A model generated the notes under the pieces. That model was given only the letters and a program-made list of their open reading frames with translations, had not been told where the DNA came from and made no database searches. 64,000 bases of DNA, taken from Chryseobacterium formosum (lineage in GTDB: Bacteria; Bacteroidota; Bacteroidia; Flavobacteriales; Weeksellaceae). Positions 41,635 through 50,879 of the stretch are shown here, piece after piece. The stretch is taken from positions 62,001-126,000 of the forward strand of contig NZ_JAOVZW010000019.1 of assembly GCF_026460885.1 (NCBI RefSeq), given 5' to 3'. Position 1 is the first letter of the stretch; every line of letters begins with the position of its first letter. The position numbers and the translations under genes were made by a program.

Positions 41635-41658
41635 CTCACCAAATTTGGTGAGTTTTTT
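41635..41658 (+). terminator. Terminator of the YiaA/B gene, abutting the BspA-operon promoter
   Basis: CTCACC/GGTGAG (plus AAA/TTT) stem, then a T-run. The T-run overlaps a TATTTTTG -7 box at 41658-41665 for the next operon, so the two signals are fused end to end. Confidence 0.8.
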
Positions 41659-41665
41659 ATTTTTG
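41658..41665 (+). promoter_or_regulatory. Putative -7 box of the BspA-like operon (TATTTTTG)
   Basis: Exact consensus match 28 bp before the ATG at 41693. No -33 TTTG at 19-20 bp. Confidence 0.4.
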
Positions 41666-41692
41666 TATATCTTTATTTCACAAAATATTGAT

Positions 41693-43255
41693 ATGATAAA
41701 ACAGCTTTTACTTTTTATTTCAGTTATTTTTTTTCAAATAACAAATGCTCAAAATGAGTTCATTACAGTTTGGCAACCAGGAATCGTATCAACACCTGCT
41801 GTAAGTGTAAATGCGCCATTTCAAGCCACCTCTAATCAAATTTGGTTTCCCGGTACAGGACAAAATTATACTATTAAGTGGGAAGAAATTGGCTTTCCTC
41901 AACATACCGGTATCATAGAGAATGTAACTTCAACAGGTCAGATTTTGATTGACTTTGGCACTCCTTCCAGAGAAGATGGCGCTAATACTACTTATCGCGT
42001 GAAAGTCTCGAACGGAAACGGTGTTTTTCAGCAGATAAAATTTGCAAAATATCAGATTCTTGGAAATGGTGATGCACTTTTACCAATATTAGAGATAAAG
42101 GGCAGCGCAGACAAACTTCTTACGATTGAACAATGGGGAAATATTGAATGGATCTCTATGAATTCAGCATTTGCAAATTGTCAGAGAGTAGATATTACGG
42201 CTACTGATTCACCAAATCTTAGCCAAGTTACTGATGCTTCACTAATGTTTTACAGAGCTAATTCTTTTTCGGGAGGTAATGCTATGCAAAACTGGGATAC
42301 ATCGACCATTCAAAATTTCAGTTTTATGTTCGCTTTGCAGCATGTTGGACAGATTTATTCTCCTAATCTGATTAATTTCAATCCACCTAACCTTAATAAT
42401 TGGGATGTTTCTTCAGCAACCAGCCTAAGTTTCATGTTCGCAGGAAGGGGTGCTTTTAATCAAAATATCAACTCCTGGAATGTGGCTAATGTTAAAAATG
42501 CGGCGTGGATGTTTACTGCATGCGGCGTCTATAATCAACCTCTCAACAATTGGAATACATCTAATTTCGAAAATATAAACAATATGTTCTCGGCTACATC
42601 AGCTTTTAATCAGCCGCTAGATCATTGGGATACCTCTAAAGTAAATAATATGGCTGCAACTTTTTCTGCTACTCAAGCCTTTAATCAGCCTTTGGATATG
42701 TGGGATGTAAGCAATGTAAAAAAAATGGGGTCTATGTTCACTCAAGCTGAGTCTTTTAATCAATCTCTTGAGAATTGGAATCTTTCATCACTGGAATTGG
42801 CAGGCGGAATTTTCGGTGGAACAGCAATTAGTTGTGAAAACTACAGTAAAACGCTTAAAGGATGGGCGGAAAACCCCAACACTCCGAATAATATATCCGT
42901 TTCTAATTTGTACCCTATGAAATATGCAGCCAATGTTACTTCTAAAAGAGATTTTCTAATCAGCAAAGGCTGGACATTTTCCGGAGACGTTTTGGGAAGC
43001 TGCACATTAAAAATTAATGAAACAGCTTTTTCAAATCAGATAAACATTTATCCTAATCCTGCATCAGATGTTATTCATATAAAGAATGCAAAAGATGTAA
43101 AAAGTTACATAATAACAGATTTCAGCGGAAGAATTATATTGAAAGATTTTTTAGCTAAAGATTTTATTAACATCCAAAATCTTAGTACTGGAAATTATAT
43201 TTTACAGCTTATAACAAGTAAAAATATTGAGAAATTTAAGTTTATTAAAAAATAA
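41693..43255 (+). CDS. BspA-family repeat surface protein with T9SS type A sorting domain (first of three)
   Basis: 520 residues. Signal peptide (cleavage at NAQ-NEF), an N-terminal ~110-residue domain (EFITVWQPG.., IWFPGTGQNYTIKWEEIGFP), a DKLLTIEQWG linker, then about eight 24-residue BspA/DUF285 repeats of the form FNQPLDHWDTSKVNNMAATF, and a C-terminal T9SS type A domain (INIYPNPASDVIHI, then GNYILQL, FKFIKK). It is probably secreted and anchored on the cell surface. The ATG at 41693 gives a clean signal; an earlier TTG/ATG start at 41645 would read through the terminator. Two close paralogs follow 18 and 6 bp apart. Confidence 0.9.
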   Translation: MIKQLLLFISVIFFQITNAQNEFITVWQPGIVSTPAVSVNAPFQATSNQIWFPGTGQNYTIKWEEIGFPQHTGIIENVTSTGQILIDFGTPSREDGANTTYRVKVSNGNGVFQQIKFAKYQILGNGDALLPILEIKGSADKLLTIEQWGNIEWISMNSAFANCQRVDITATDSPNLSQVTDASLMFYRANSFSGGNAMQNWDTSTIQNFSFMFALQHVGQIYSPNLINFNPPNLNNWDVSSATSLSFMFAGRGAFNQNINSWNVANVKNAAWMFTACGVYNQPLNNWNTSNFENINNMFSATSAFNQPLDHWDTSKVNNMAATFSATQAFNQPLDMWDVSNVKKMGSMFTQAESFNQSLENWNLSSLELAGGIFGGTAISCENYSKTLKGWAENPNTPNNISVSNLYPMKYAANVTSKRDFLISKGWTFSGDVLGSCTLKINETAFSNQINIYPNPASDVIHIKNAKDVKSYIITDFSGRIILKDFLAKDFINIQNLSTGNYILQLITSKNIEKFKFIKK

Positions 43256-43273
43256 TCTTTAAAAATTAAAAAT

Positions 43274-44776
43274 ATGCTGAAGAAAATATCTGTATCTATA
43301 CTTTTGATTTTTTTATGTCAGTTTTTCAAAGCCCAGGAAGAATTTATAACGGTATGGAAACCCTCAACCCCCCAAACCTCTCCTGTAGTGAGTGGAACGC
43401 CATCATCCGACACACAGATCTGGCTACCTTTAAGAGGAAATAATTTCACCATTTATTGGGAAGAAATTGGCTATCCGCAACATAACTCCACATTAACAAA
43501 TGTAACTTCAGCCTATCAAATTTTACTTGATTTTAATGAACCGCAAAATTCCAACGGAGCAACTTACAGGTTAAAAATCACCAATGGAAACGGAAACTTT
43601 CATGCCATCAGATTTGCAGACTCAACTTTATTTCCAAACGGAACTGGACTTGTAGGAGATACTGATAAACTTTTAACTATTGAACAATGGGGTACAACAG
43701 CTTGGTCTACGATGAAACAAGCTTTCTCAATGTGCAGAAATATGGATATTACTGCAACGGATATCCCCAATTTAGCAAATGTTACTTCGCTTGAAAATAC
43801 GTTTACCTTTTGTAATAATTTGGCAGCAAATTCAAGTATTATTAATTGGGACATTTCTAATGTAACAAGTCTTAACGGAACTTTCGTAGCGTGTTTTCTT
43901 TTCAATCAGCCAATCGGAAGCTGGGATACTACCAACGTAAGCCTAATGTCAACCACTTTTTCAAGTGCAACATCATTTAATCAACCGCTTTCAAACTGGA
44001 ATACTTCGAAAGTTGAAGATACCGCTTCAATGTTTCTTAATGCTACTGCTTTTAATCAACCTATCGGAAATTGGGATATGTCTAAAAACAAAAACATGGA
44101 GTTTATGTTTTATGGAACAAATTTCAACCTACCCTTAGCAAACTGGGACACTTCACAAGTTACCAAAATGTCTTACATGTTCAAAAACACTTCTTTATTC
44201 AATCAAAATATACAAAATTGGAATACTAATAATTTAGTGAATGCCGAATTTATGTTTGAAAATGCTACAAGTTTCAACCAAAATCTTGGAAACTGGAATT
44301 TACCATTACTTTCCACCGCAATGTTTATGCTTAATAATACAGGGTTAGATTGCATGAATTACAGTAGAACAATAAGAGGATGGTCATTAAACAGTACGAC
44401 TCCGAACAATATTTATTTAGGAAATGTAAGTCCTTCAACTTATGCTTCAGACATCATAACTGATCGAAATAATCTTTTAGCGAAAGGGTGGATTTTTCAG
44501 GGAGACACTCTTGGATCATGTAGTATTTTGAGCACATCTGAAACTAATGCAAAAAACCAACTCACGATTTATCCAAATCCGGCTACAGATTTTATTTACA
44601 TTAAAAACGAGAATGTTTCAAACAAAACCTATAAAATCATCGATACAAGCGGAAGAATTTTTGATCAAAATACCCTGAAAGAAAATATTGACGTGAGAAA
44701 TATCATTTCCGGAAACTACATTTTACAAATCATTACAAATGATAAAATCCAATCTTTTAAATTCATCAAAAAATAA
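43274..44776 (+). CDS. BspA-family repeat surface protein with T9SS type A sorting domain (second of three)
   Basis: 500 residues with the same plan as the gene upstream: signal peptide (FKAQEE), EFITVWKPSTP N-terminal domain, DKLLTIEQWGTTAWSTMKQA, BspA repeats (FNQPLSNWNTSKVEDTASMF etc.), and a type A sorting domain (LTIYPNPATDFIYIKN, GNYILQI, FKFIKK). It differs from its neighbour at many positions, so the duplication is not recent. It is co-transcribed with both paralogs (6 bp before the third). Ligand unknown. Confidence 0.9.
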   Translation: MLKKISVSILLIFLCQFFKAQEEFITVWKPSTPQTSPVVSGTPSSDTQIWLPLRGNNFTIYWEEIGYPQHNSTLTNVTSAYQILLDFNEPQNSNGATYRLKITNGNGNFHAIRFADSTLFPNGTGLVGDTDKLLTIEQWGTTAWSTMKQAFSMCRNMDITATDIPNLANVTSLENTFTFCNNLAANSSIINWDISNVTSLNGTFVACFLFNQPIGSWDTTNVSLMSTTFSSATSFNQPLSNWNTSKVEDTASMFLNATAFNQPIGNWDMSKNKNMEFMFYGTNFNLPLANWDTSQVTKMSYMFKNTSLFNQNIQNWNTNNLVNAEFMFENATSFNQNLGNWNLPLLSTAMFMLNNTGLDCMNYSRTIRGWSLNSTTPNNIYLGNVSPSTYASDIITDRNNLLAKGWIFQGDTLGSCSILSTSETNAKNQLTIYPNPATDFIYIKNENVSNKTYKIIDTSGRIFDQNTLKENIDVRNIISGNYILQIITNDKIQSFKFIKK

Positions 44777-44782
44777 AGTATA

Positions 44783-46165
44783 ATGCAGAAAATTTTATTA
44801 ATATTGGTATTCATGCTACTCTTTCAATACGGAAAAGCACAGAATGAATTTATCACAACATGGAAACCCAGCAACGATTCTGCTCAGAATATATTGGGAG
44901 GAGTACCTTCTACCTCTACACAGATTTGGTTTCCGGGAATTGGTAATAATTTTAGTGTGTTTTGGGAAGAAGTAGGATACCCTTTACACAATGGCACATT
45001 ATCGAATATTACCTCAACCGCAAATTTTTTAATTGATTTTGGAACTCCGCAAAATCCTGTTGCATCAAATGCTACTTATAAAGTAAAAATAAGTAATGGA
45101 AGTAGCAACTTTAGCACAGTAAAATTCCCTCATACCATTATAATATTTCCTTTTGACACTCCCCCATTTGTCAGCGAAAATAGTGGTGATACAAAAAAAT
45201 AATCGATATATCTCAATGGGGAAATATCAAATGGAATACTATGGAATATGCTTTTTATCAATGTTCATATTTAAATGTTTCTGCAACAGATTTACCAGAT
45301 CTATCTAACGTAAACACAACAGAAGCCATGTTTTTTTTTGACAGGATTAGTCGGCAATACCAGTTTTTCATCATGGAATACGTCTACAATTACCAATATG
45401 GCATATATGTTTGGTCATACACCTTTTAACCAACCAATAGGAAACTGGGATATTTCTAATGTAACAGATATTAAATGGATGTTCCACGGATGCAATCAAT
45501 TTAATCAACCACTCAACAATTGGAATACCTCAAATATCATACGGATGGATCACGCTTTTCATTTTTGCAGTGCATTCAACCAGGATTTGTCAAATTGGAA
45601 AACTTCAAAAGTTACCAATTTAGATTTTCTTTTTGGTTCAGCAAATATTTTTAACCAAAACTTGGGCGATTGGGATCTATCTTCAGTAATCAATGGGCTA
45701 CAAATGCTGAGCGGAACAAACTTAAATTGCAACAATTGGGATAAAACACTTTTTGGCTGGGCTAACAACCCAAATTCACCGTCAAATTTCACCTTGGGAA
45801 ATGTGGCTACGGCTACTTATTCCCATCCTCTAGCTGTTACAGCAAGATATAAACTCATTACTATTAAAGGATGGACATTTAGTGGTGATATTTATGATCC
45901 GACCTGCGAATCTGTTTTATCGACTTCCGAAACCATTCTTAAAAGTAAAATTTCAATCTACCCCAATCCTGCGACAGATTTTATTTATTTAAAAAATCTT
46001 GAGCAATCTGCAGATTATATCATTCTCGACTTCAGTGGAAAAATTGTTTTACAGGGAAGTTTAAAAAACAAAGAAATCAACATTAAAAACCTAAGCAGAG
46101 GCAATTATATTTTACAAGTAAAAGCTAAAGATTGGATAGAAAATTTCAAATTCATCAAGAAATAA
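44783..46165 (+). pseudogene. BspA-family T9SS surface protein, third of three, broken by two homopolymer frameshifts
   Basis: The reading frame starts at 44783 (signal peptide, EFITTWKPSND domain), shifts at a run of seven A (45193-45199), where it meets a stop at 45200, continues in another frame through SQWGNIKWNTMEYAFYQCSY, and returns to the first frame after a run of nine T (45331-45339) into the BspA repeats and a normal type A sorting domain. One added A and one removed T restore a full-length protein collinear with both paralogs, with no other damage. It may be a recent pseudogene, a phase-variable gene or two assembly errors. Confidence 0.75.
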
Positions 46166-46171
46166 AAACAA

Positions 46172-46194
46172 AAGCCTCACCAATTGTGAGGCTT
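46172..46194. terminator. Bidirectional terminator between the BspA operon and purE
   Basis: AAGCCTCAC/GTGAGGCTT stem with a 5-nt loop. The minus strand has the T-rich tail, so it suits purE, but it lies 6 bp after the third BspA gene as well. Confidence 0.75.
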
Positions 46195-46263
46195 CGTTAT
46201 ATGTAAAAGATGATAAATCGATTATTTAATGAAATAAAATTCACAATTCACCACTTACTTTTT

Positions 46264-46767
46264 TCAACTATCATATTGGTTCGGATGTTTCGCTTTAATA
46301 TCATCCACAGTTCCTAAAACCTTATCTTTTAAAGTATCCTGATAAACCTGAAGTTTCTCTGCAATTTCTTCGTTTCCGCTTCCTAAAATTTTTGCAGCTA
46401 AAATTCCCGCATTCAAAGCACCGTTTAGAGCAACAGTCGCCACGGGAATTCCGCCCGGCATTTGTAAAATTGATAAAACAGAATCCCATCCATCAATAGA
46501 ATTACTAGATAAAATAGGAACTCCGATTACTGGTAAAGTTGTACAACTTGCAACCATTCCAGGAAGATGTGCTGCTCCACCCGCTCCTGCAACAATTACT
46601 TTTAAACCTCTTTCTTTAGCTGTTTTTGCGTAATCAAACATTCTTTCAGGCGTTCTGTGAGCAGAAACCACCGTCAATTCATACGGAATATCCAAAGATT
46701 TCAAAAAGTTTGCTGCCAATTCCATAATCGGTAAGTCGCTCTGACTTCCCATGATAATTCCTACCAT
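46264..46767 (-). CDS. purE: N5-carboxyaminoimidazole ribonucleotide mutase
   Basis: 167 residues, full length for class I PurE. The substrate-binding [12 protein letters not shown] (5-16), [13 protein letters not shown] and [16 protein letters not shown] are intact. It moves the carboxyl group from N5 to C4 in purine synthesis after PurK. The ATG at 46767 (MVGIIMGSQ) is used; the longer in-frame extension (to 46827) reaches into a repeat and promoter-like DNA. CAAAGATA (46789-46796) is a likely -7 box. Its partner purK lies 2.3 kb away in the same direction, separated by three plus-strand genes. Confidence 0.95.
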   Translation of the reverse strand: MVGIIMGSQSDLPIMELAANFLKSLDIPYELTVVSAHRTPERMFDYAKTAKERGLKVIVAGAGGAAHLPGMVASCTTLPVIGVPILSSNSIDGWDSVLSILQMPGGIPVATVALNGALNAGILAAKILGSGNEEIAEKLQVYQDTLKDKVLGTVDDIKAKHPNQYDS

Positions 46768-46808
46768 TTCTTTCAATTTATTAGATTTCAAAGATAATAA
46801 TTTTAAAA

Positions 46809-46908
46809 GTGAATTGTGAATCGTCAATTTGCTTCGCAGTTAATTTTTAAATTTAATTTAATACCATAGAATTTACGATTGACTTACGAAGCAAAATTGA
46901 CCATTCAC
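46809..46908. repeat. Imperfect inverted repeat with TTTGCTTCGCAG core (copy A)
   Basis: A left half starting GTGAATTGTGAATCG.. TTGCTTCGCAGT and a right half whose reverse complement reads GTGAATGGTCAATTTTGCTT.. It lies between divergent purE and the DMT transporter. A related repeat lies at 55225-55304, so this appears to be a dispersed palindromic element. Confidence 0.6.
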
Positions 46909-46949
46909 ATCAAGAAAATCTTATCTTTACAATTCCATTTCTCTATACT

Positions 46950-47864
46950 TTGAAAAATTACAAACTTACTTTAGCCATTTTTACCGTTGCCATTGTTTGG
47001 GGAACAACATTTTTAGCAATTCGGGTTGCCGTAGAAACAATTCCTGGTTGGTTTGTTGCGGGAATCCGCCAGTTTTTAGCTGCAATAATTATGTTGATTA
47101 TATTACTCTACAAAAATGAGTTTAAATGGATTGGTTGGAAAAATCTTGGCTACCAACTTATTTTTTCATCATTAATGCTTATCGTCGCAAACGGAATGAC
47201 AACCGTCGCAGAAGAAGAAGTAACAAGTAGTTTAGCATCATTAATAAGTGCTTGTTCACCCATTGTTGTTTTTCTCGGAAGTGTAGCTATTGGATTACAG
47301 AAGTTTAGTTTGAAGGCTTTATTTGGACTTATTTTATGTTTCAGCGGAGTTCTTTTTATTTTTTGGGATGGTATTGAAGATCTCGCCAATCCCGATTATC
47401 GTTTGGGAGTCATTTTCCTTCTGATTGCTATTTTAGGTTGGGCTGCAGGAACTATTTTTACAAAAAAACTCAACATTCAAAGTAAAAACATTACCCTTAA
47501 TCTTTTTTATCAGTTTATTTTTGCGGGTGTTATTCAGCTTTGTTTTGCTTTTTCATTTTCCGAAAACTATAATTTTGAAAACTGGAGTATAAAAAGTATT
47601 TCAGCAATGATTTATTTGGCTGTATTCGGTTCGGTTGCAGCATTTTTTGCATTTCATTATGCCCTGACAAAAATTTCACCGGTTCAAGTCTCTATTTTAG
47701 CTTATATCAATACGATTATTTCAATTTTCTTGAGTTGGTTGATTTTAGATGAAAAAATTTCGGCTAAATTTATCGTTGCAGCGGTGTTGATTATTGCAGG
47801 AGTTTTTATTATTAATTATAAACCAGAACTTTTTAAAAGGAAAAAGGTTGAGGAAAAGGCTTAA
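46950..47864 (+). CDS. EamA/DMT-family transporter
   Basis: 304 residues with ten predicted helices in two EamA repeats (VAIVWGTTFLAIRVAVETIP at the start, ILGWAAGTIFTKKLNIQS in the middle, SPVQVSILAYINTIISIFLS at the end). Such proteins export metabolites or drugs across the inner membrane; the substrate is not predictable. Translation must start at TTG 46950, since no ATG precedes the first helix. It has two small unknown genes downstream. Confidence 0.88.
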   Translation: MKNYKLTLAIFTVAIVWGTTFLAIRVAVETIPGWFVAGIRQFLAAIIMLIILLYKNEFKWIGWKNLGYQLIFSSLMLIVANGMTTVAEEEVTSSLASLISACSPIVVFLGSVAIGLQKFSLKALFGLILCFSGVLFIFWDGIEDLANPDYRLGVIFLLIAILGWAAGTIFTKKLNIQSKNITLNLFYQFIFAGVIQLCFAFSFSENYNFENWSIKSISAMIYLAVFGSVAAFFAFHYALTKISPVQVSILAYINTIISIFLSWLILDEKISAKFIVAAVLIIAGVFIINYKPELFKRKKVEEKA

Positions 47865-47900
47865 AATAAATAAATTACGACGAATAACATTTTATAAACT

Positions 47901-48257
47901 ATGAAAAAAACACTCATAATCTCCATATCAGTAATCGTTTTAATAATTGTATCATTTACCATTTACTGGAACCTTCCCATCGAAATTACCAGAAAATCTG
48001 ATATTAAAACAGGAAATGAAATCGTTGAAAACATCGAAAACTACCGTAAAAAGAGCTACAAACTTCCTGAGGTTAATGATTGGCAGACTTTGGAACAACT
48101 GGGATTACAAAAAGATCATCCCGAAAAACCAGTTTACACAAAAGATGAAACCGGAAATTATGAATTGGTATTTGACGACGGTTTAGGTGGTCCTTATTTA
48201 TTATGGAATTCAAAAGAAAAAAAATGGACAATTGATTTGCCTAAAATAGCTCCTTAA
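47901..48257 (+). CDS. Small membrane-anchored protein of unknown function
   Basis: 118 residues: an N-terminal anchor (MKKTLIISISVIVLIIVSFT, 1-22) followed by a ~95-residue extracytoplasmic domain (KTGNEIVENIENYRKKSYKL, PEVNDWQTLEQLGL, ending WTIDLPKIAP). The pattern of one helix then a short domain of this sort resembles pilin-like or secreted lipoprotein-like proteins, but I recognise no family. It lies 36 bp after the DMT transporter gene and 32 bp before the next unknown gene. Confidence 0.7.
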   Translation: MKKTLIISISVIVLIIVSFTIYWNLPIEITRKSDIKTGNEIVENIENYRKKSYKLPEVNDWQTLEQLGLQKDHPEKPVYTKDETGNYELVFDDGLGGPYLLWNSKEKKWTIDLPKIAP

Positions 48258-48289
48258 ATTACAGATCAAATAGACTTTAAGATTCAAAT

Positions 48290-49033
48290 ATGAAAAATAC
48301 TTTATTGTTCATTTTCCTATGTTATTTTGGAATTGCAACATCGCAAACTATTCATGATAAAACATTTCATAATGTAATCATAATTGAAAATGATGATGTA
48401 ATATCAAATGAGAAAGATTACATGCTTAGATTCCCGATCAAGACAACAAAAGGAACTTTGATAATCTTTAACAACTGTAGCTATCTTCCTGCAAAAACCT
48501 TTTTCAAAAAAGAATCATTTTTAGAAAAACAGAATAAAATTATCCTTATAACACCAGATTGGAATTATCTAAAAAGTATAAGAGACTCTGATAGAAAAAC
48601 CGGATATCATTCTACTCCAGTTAGACAAAATAAGATGTATCAAATTGATCGAGTTAAAAATACGGTTGACAGTATAACAATTATAGAAGAATATTTAGAG
48701 AAACCAAATACTTACAATTTTGCAAAATCTTATTCAAAAGATTTTAAACCAATTTATATTGAAGAATGTTCTAATAAAAACGGCTTAGTAAATAATGTGA
48801 AAAATTTCGAAAAAGAAAATAACATTTCTGTTACAAGTTTGATAAATCAAAATTCTTCATCGAATAAAAAAAACAATTGTATGGTTTTAACCTTTGATTA
48901 TAATAATTATGATTATCAACAAAGAGTAAATTTTATAAACTTACTAAGACATTTGAATGATGATAAAAATAAATATTATCCAAAAGTATTTTTACCAATA
49001 AAATTATCTGACGGAAATAAAGAGCGATTGTAA
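48290..49033 (+). CDS. Secreted protein of unknown function
   Basis: 247 residues with a signal peptide (CYFGIATS-QT). The mature protein is polar, Asn/Lys-rich, with alternating beta-like patches (NVIIIENDDVIS, GTLIIFNNCSYLP) and no motif I can place. Very AT-rich coding. It lies 32 bp after the previous unknown gene; a strong terminator follows. Confidence 0.65.
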   Translation: MKNTLLFIFLCYFGIATSQTIHDKTFHNVIIIENDDVISNEKDYMLRFPIKTTKGTLIIFNNCSYLPAKTFFKKESFLEKQNKIILITPDWNYLKSIRDSDRKTGYHSTPVRQNKMYQIDRVKNTVDSITIIEEYLEKPNTYNFAKSYSKDFKPIYIEECSNKNGLVNNVKNFEKENNISVTSLINQNSSSNKKNNCMVLTFDYNNYDYQQRVNFINLLRHLNDDKNKYYPKVFLPIKLSDGNKERL

Positions 49034-49061
49034 AATTCAAATATTTTTTGCTGATAATAAA

Positions 49062-49085
49062 AAAGACTGCTCAAAAGCAGTCTTT
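49062..49085. terminator. Bidirectional terminator between convergent genes
   Basis: AAAGACTGCT/AGCAGTCTTT, a 10-bp stem with a 4-nt loop between the stops of the 48290 gene and purK. Confidence 0.85.
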
Positions 49086-49105
49086 CTCAATATATTTTAA
49101 AAGCA

Positions 49106-50215
49106 TTAAGCAATCACTCTCACCATTGCTTTTACCTGAATCAACTTCTCCATCAATTCTTCTCTAGAATCTGCCAAAACATTGATGTGTCCCATTTTTC
49201 TTCCGGGTTTGGTTTCTGTTTTTCCATAAAGATGAATGTAGGTTTCTGGTAATTTCAAAACCTCTTCCATTCCTTCATAAATTACCTTTCCTGAGAAACC
49301 TTCTGCACCTACCAAATTCAGCATTCCGCTGTAAATAATCGCATCTGTATCCGCTAAAGGTAAATTTTTCACCACACGATACATTTGTTCAAACTGAGAA
49401 TTAGCGTTTCCTTCCTGACTTTGATGTCCAGAATTATGCAATCTTGGAGCTGTTTCATTTACCCAAACTTTGCCTTCTTTATCTAAGAACAGTTCAATCG
49501 CAAACAATCCCGGAGAATTGACTGCCGCAAGAAACTTATCTGTAATTGCATAAATTTGATTTTCAATATCCTCAGTCAAATGAACCGGACAAATATTAAA
49601 ATCAAGTAAATTTAATTTCGGGTCTGCAACCATTTCCGTTACAGGGAAAGTTTGTGTTTCTCCGTTTTCGTTTTTAGCAACAATTACCGAAAGTTCTTTA
49701 TCAATATCAACCAATTTTTCAAGAACTGAATCCTGAATCCAAAGGTTTTTCATATCTTCGTTGGTACGAATTACCTGAACTCCTTTTCCATCATAACCTC
49801 CAGTATTCATTTTTTGCACGAAAGGAAGTGGCATTTTTATTTCATCTGAGCTTCCGTCCATAATTTCAAATTCAGGACTTGGAATATTATTTTCTTCATA
49901 AAATTTCTTCTGAAGAATTTTTTGTTGGATAATTTTAATAATCTGAGAATTCGGAACTACTTTGATGCCCTGATTTTCAAGTTCAGCCAAAGCATCTGCG
50001 TTTACATGCTCAATTTCAATCGTCACAACATCTTTGCCCTGACCAAAATTTAAGACGGTTTCAAAATCATTAAAACTTCCTTGTGTAAAATGTGAAATAT
50101 TGTGACAAGGCGCATCTGAAGCCGGATCTAGAGTGTAAAATTCATCATCGTATTTCAAGGCTTCCTGAATCAGCATTCGTCCCAACTGACCGCCTCCTAA
50201 AATTCCTATTTTCAT
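49106..50215 (-). CDS. purK: N5-carboxyaminoimidazole ribonucleotide synthase
   Basis: 369 residues of the ATP-grasp PurK family. Opening GILGGGQLGRMLIQEALKY, the middle ATP-binding KMNTGGYDGKGVQVI, and metal-binding ELFLDKEGKVWVNETAPRLH and NSGHQSQEGNANSQFEQ. It carboxylates AIR with bicarbonate and ATP, then hands the product to PurE. Unlike in many bacteria it is not directly joined to purE here. The downstream terminator at 49062-49085 ends it. Confidence 0.95.
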   Translation of the reverse strand: MKIGILGGGQLGRMLIQEALKYDDEFYTLDPASDAPCHNISHFTQGSFNDFETVLNFGQGKDVVTIEIEHVNADALAELENQGIKVVPNSQIIKIIQQKILQKKFYEENNIPSPEFEIMDGSSDEIKMPLPFVQKMNTGGYDGKGVQVIRTNEDMKNLWIQDSVLEKLVDIDKELSVIVAKNENGETQTFPVTEMVADPKLNLLDFNICPVHLTEDIENQIYAITDKFLAAVNSPGLFAIELFLDKEGKVWVNETAPRLHNSGHQSQEGNANSQFEQMYRVVKNLPLADTDAIIYSGMLNLVGAEGFSGKVIYEGMEEVLKLPETYIHLYGKTETKPGRKMGHINVLADSREELMEKLIQVKAMVRVIA

Positions 50216-50241
50216 TCTATTAGTAGATTTATTTTTAAAAT

Positions 50242-50805
50242 TTATTTAATCTTATCAATCATAAGATAGCCAAGGAAAGTATAGTTTTCCTGATTTTCCT
50301 GCTCTGATTTTTTGATTTTTAGTGAATATTTTCCTTTCATTGATTCTGGTAGAATCTCAGTAACACTGAAGATATCGTCGATATCAACACCATATTTTTC
50401 ATCAATATGACTTCCGGCTCCTTTAAAACCCATCGTCTGGTAAAACTCTGTAGCTTTTGATTTTTTAACAACTTCACCCAAAGTTTTTCCAACCATCAAA
50501 TGCTGTTCGTGAAATTCTTTAAAATGCTCTGCTTTGTAACCGCCAAGATTTACAAAAAATAACTTTTCTTCGTTATCGGAAGATTGTTTTAGTTCAACAG
50601 AAATTTCATATCCATCTGCAAATTTCACTTCCTGATACGCATCAATATGAATTTTCCCTTTTGCTTCCGGCCAGAAATCTTTTAATACGGGAACAAGATC
50701 TTTTAGATTTTCTGCAATTCCGAAAAAGACATCATGCTGCTCAATATTTCTACCTTTCGGAGTCGCTCCGAGAATGATGTAAAACAGTTTTAAAGAAGTT
50801 TCCAT
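50242..50805 (-). CDS. DUF1543-family protein
   Basis: 187 residues from the ATG at 50805 (METSLKLFYIILG). The domain pattern LFYIILGATPKGRNIEQHDV, FFVNLGGYKAEHFKEFHEQH and SVTEILPESMKGKYSLKI is typical of this family of unknown role. It ends 26 bp before purK, so the two may be co-transcribed. A TATTTTTG -7 box at 50817-50810 sits only 5 bp before the ATG, which would give a leaderless or nearly leaderless transcript. Confidence 0.8.
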   Translation of the reverse strand: METSLKLFYIILGATPKGRNIEQHDVFFGIAENLKDLVPVLKDFWPEAKGKIHIDAYQEVKFADGYEISVELKQSSDNEEKLFFVNLGGYKAEHFKEFHEQHLMVGKTLGEVVKKSKATEFYQTMGFKGAGSHIDEKYGVDIDDIFSVTEILPESMKGKYSLKIKKSEQENQENYTFLGYLMIDKIK

Positions 50806-50843
50806 GGTGCAAAAATACGGCAAAAAATAATCTTGAGTTAATG

Positions 50844-50875
50844 TTTGCCCGAAAACCGCAATAGTTTTATATTTG
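50844..50875 (+). promoter_or_regulatory. Promoter of the TauE/SafE gene (TTTG-N20-TATATTTG)
   Basis: TTTG at 50844-50847, 20 bp, TATATTTG at 50868-50875. It ends 4 bp before the ATG at 50880, so transcription should start at or near the start codon. Confidence 0.65.
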
Positions 50876-50879
50876 TAGC

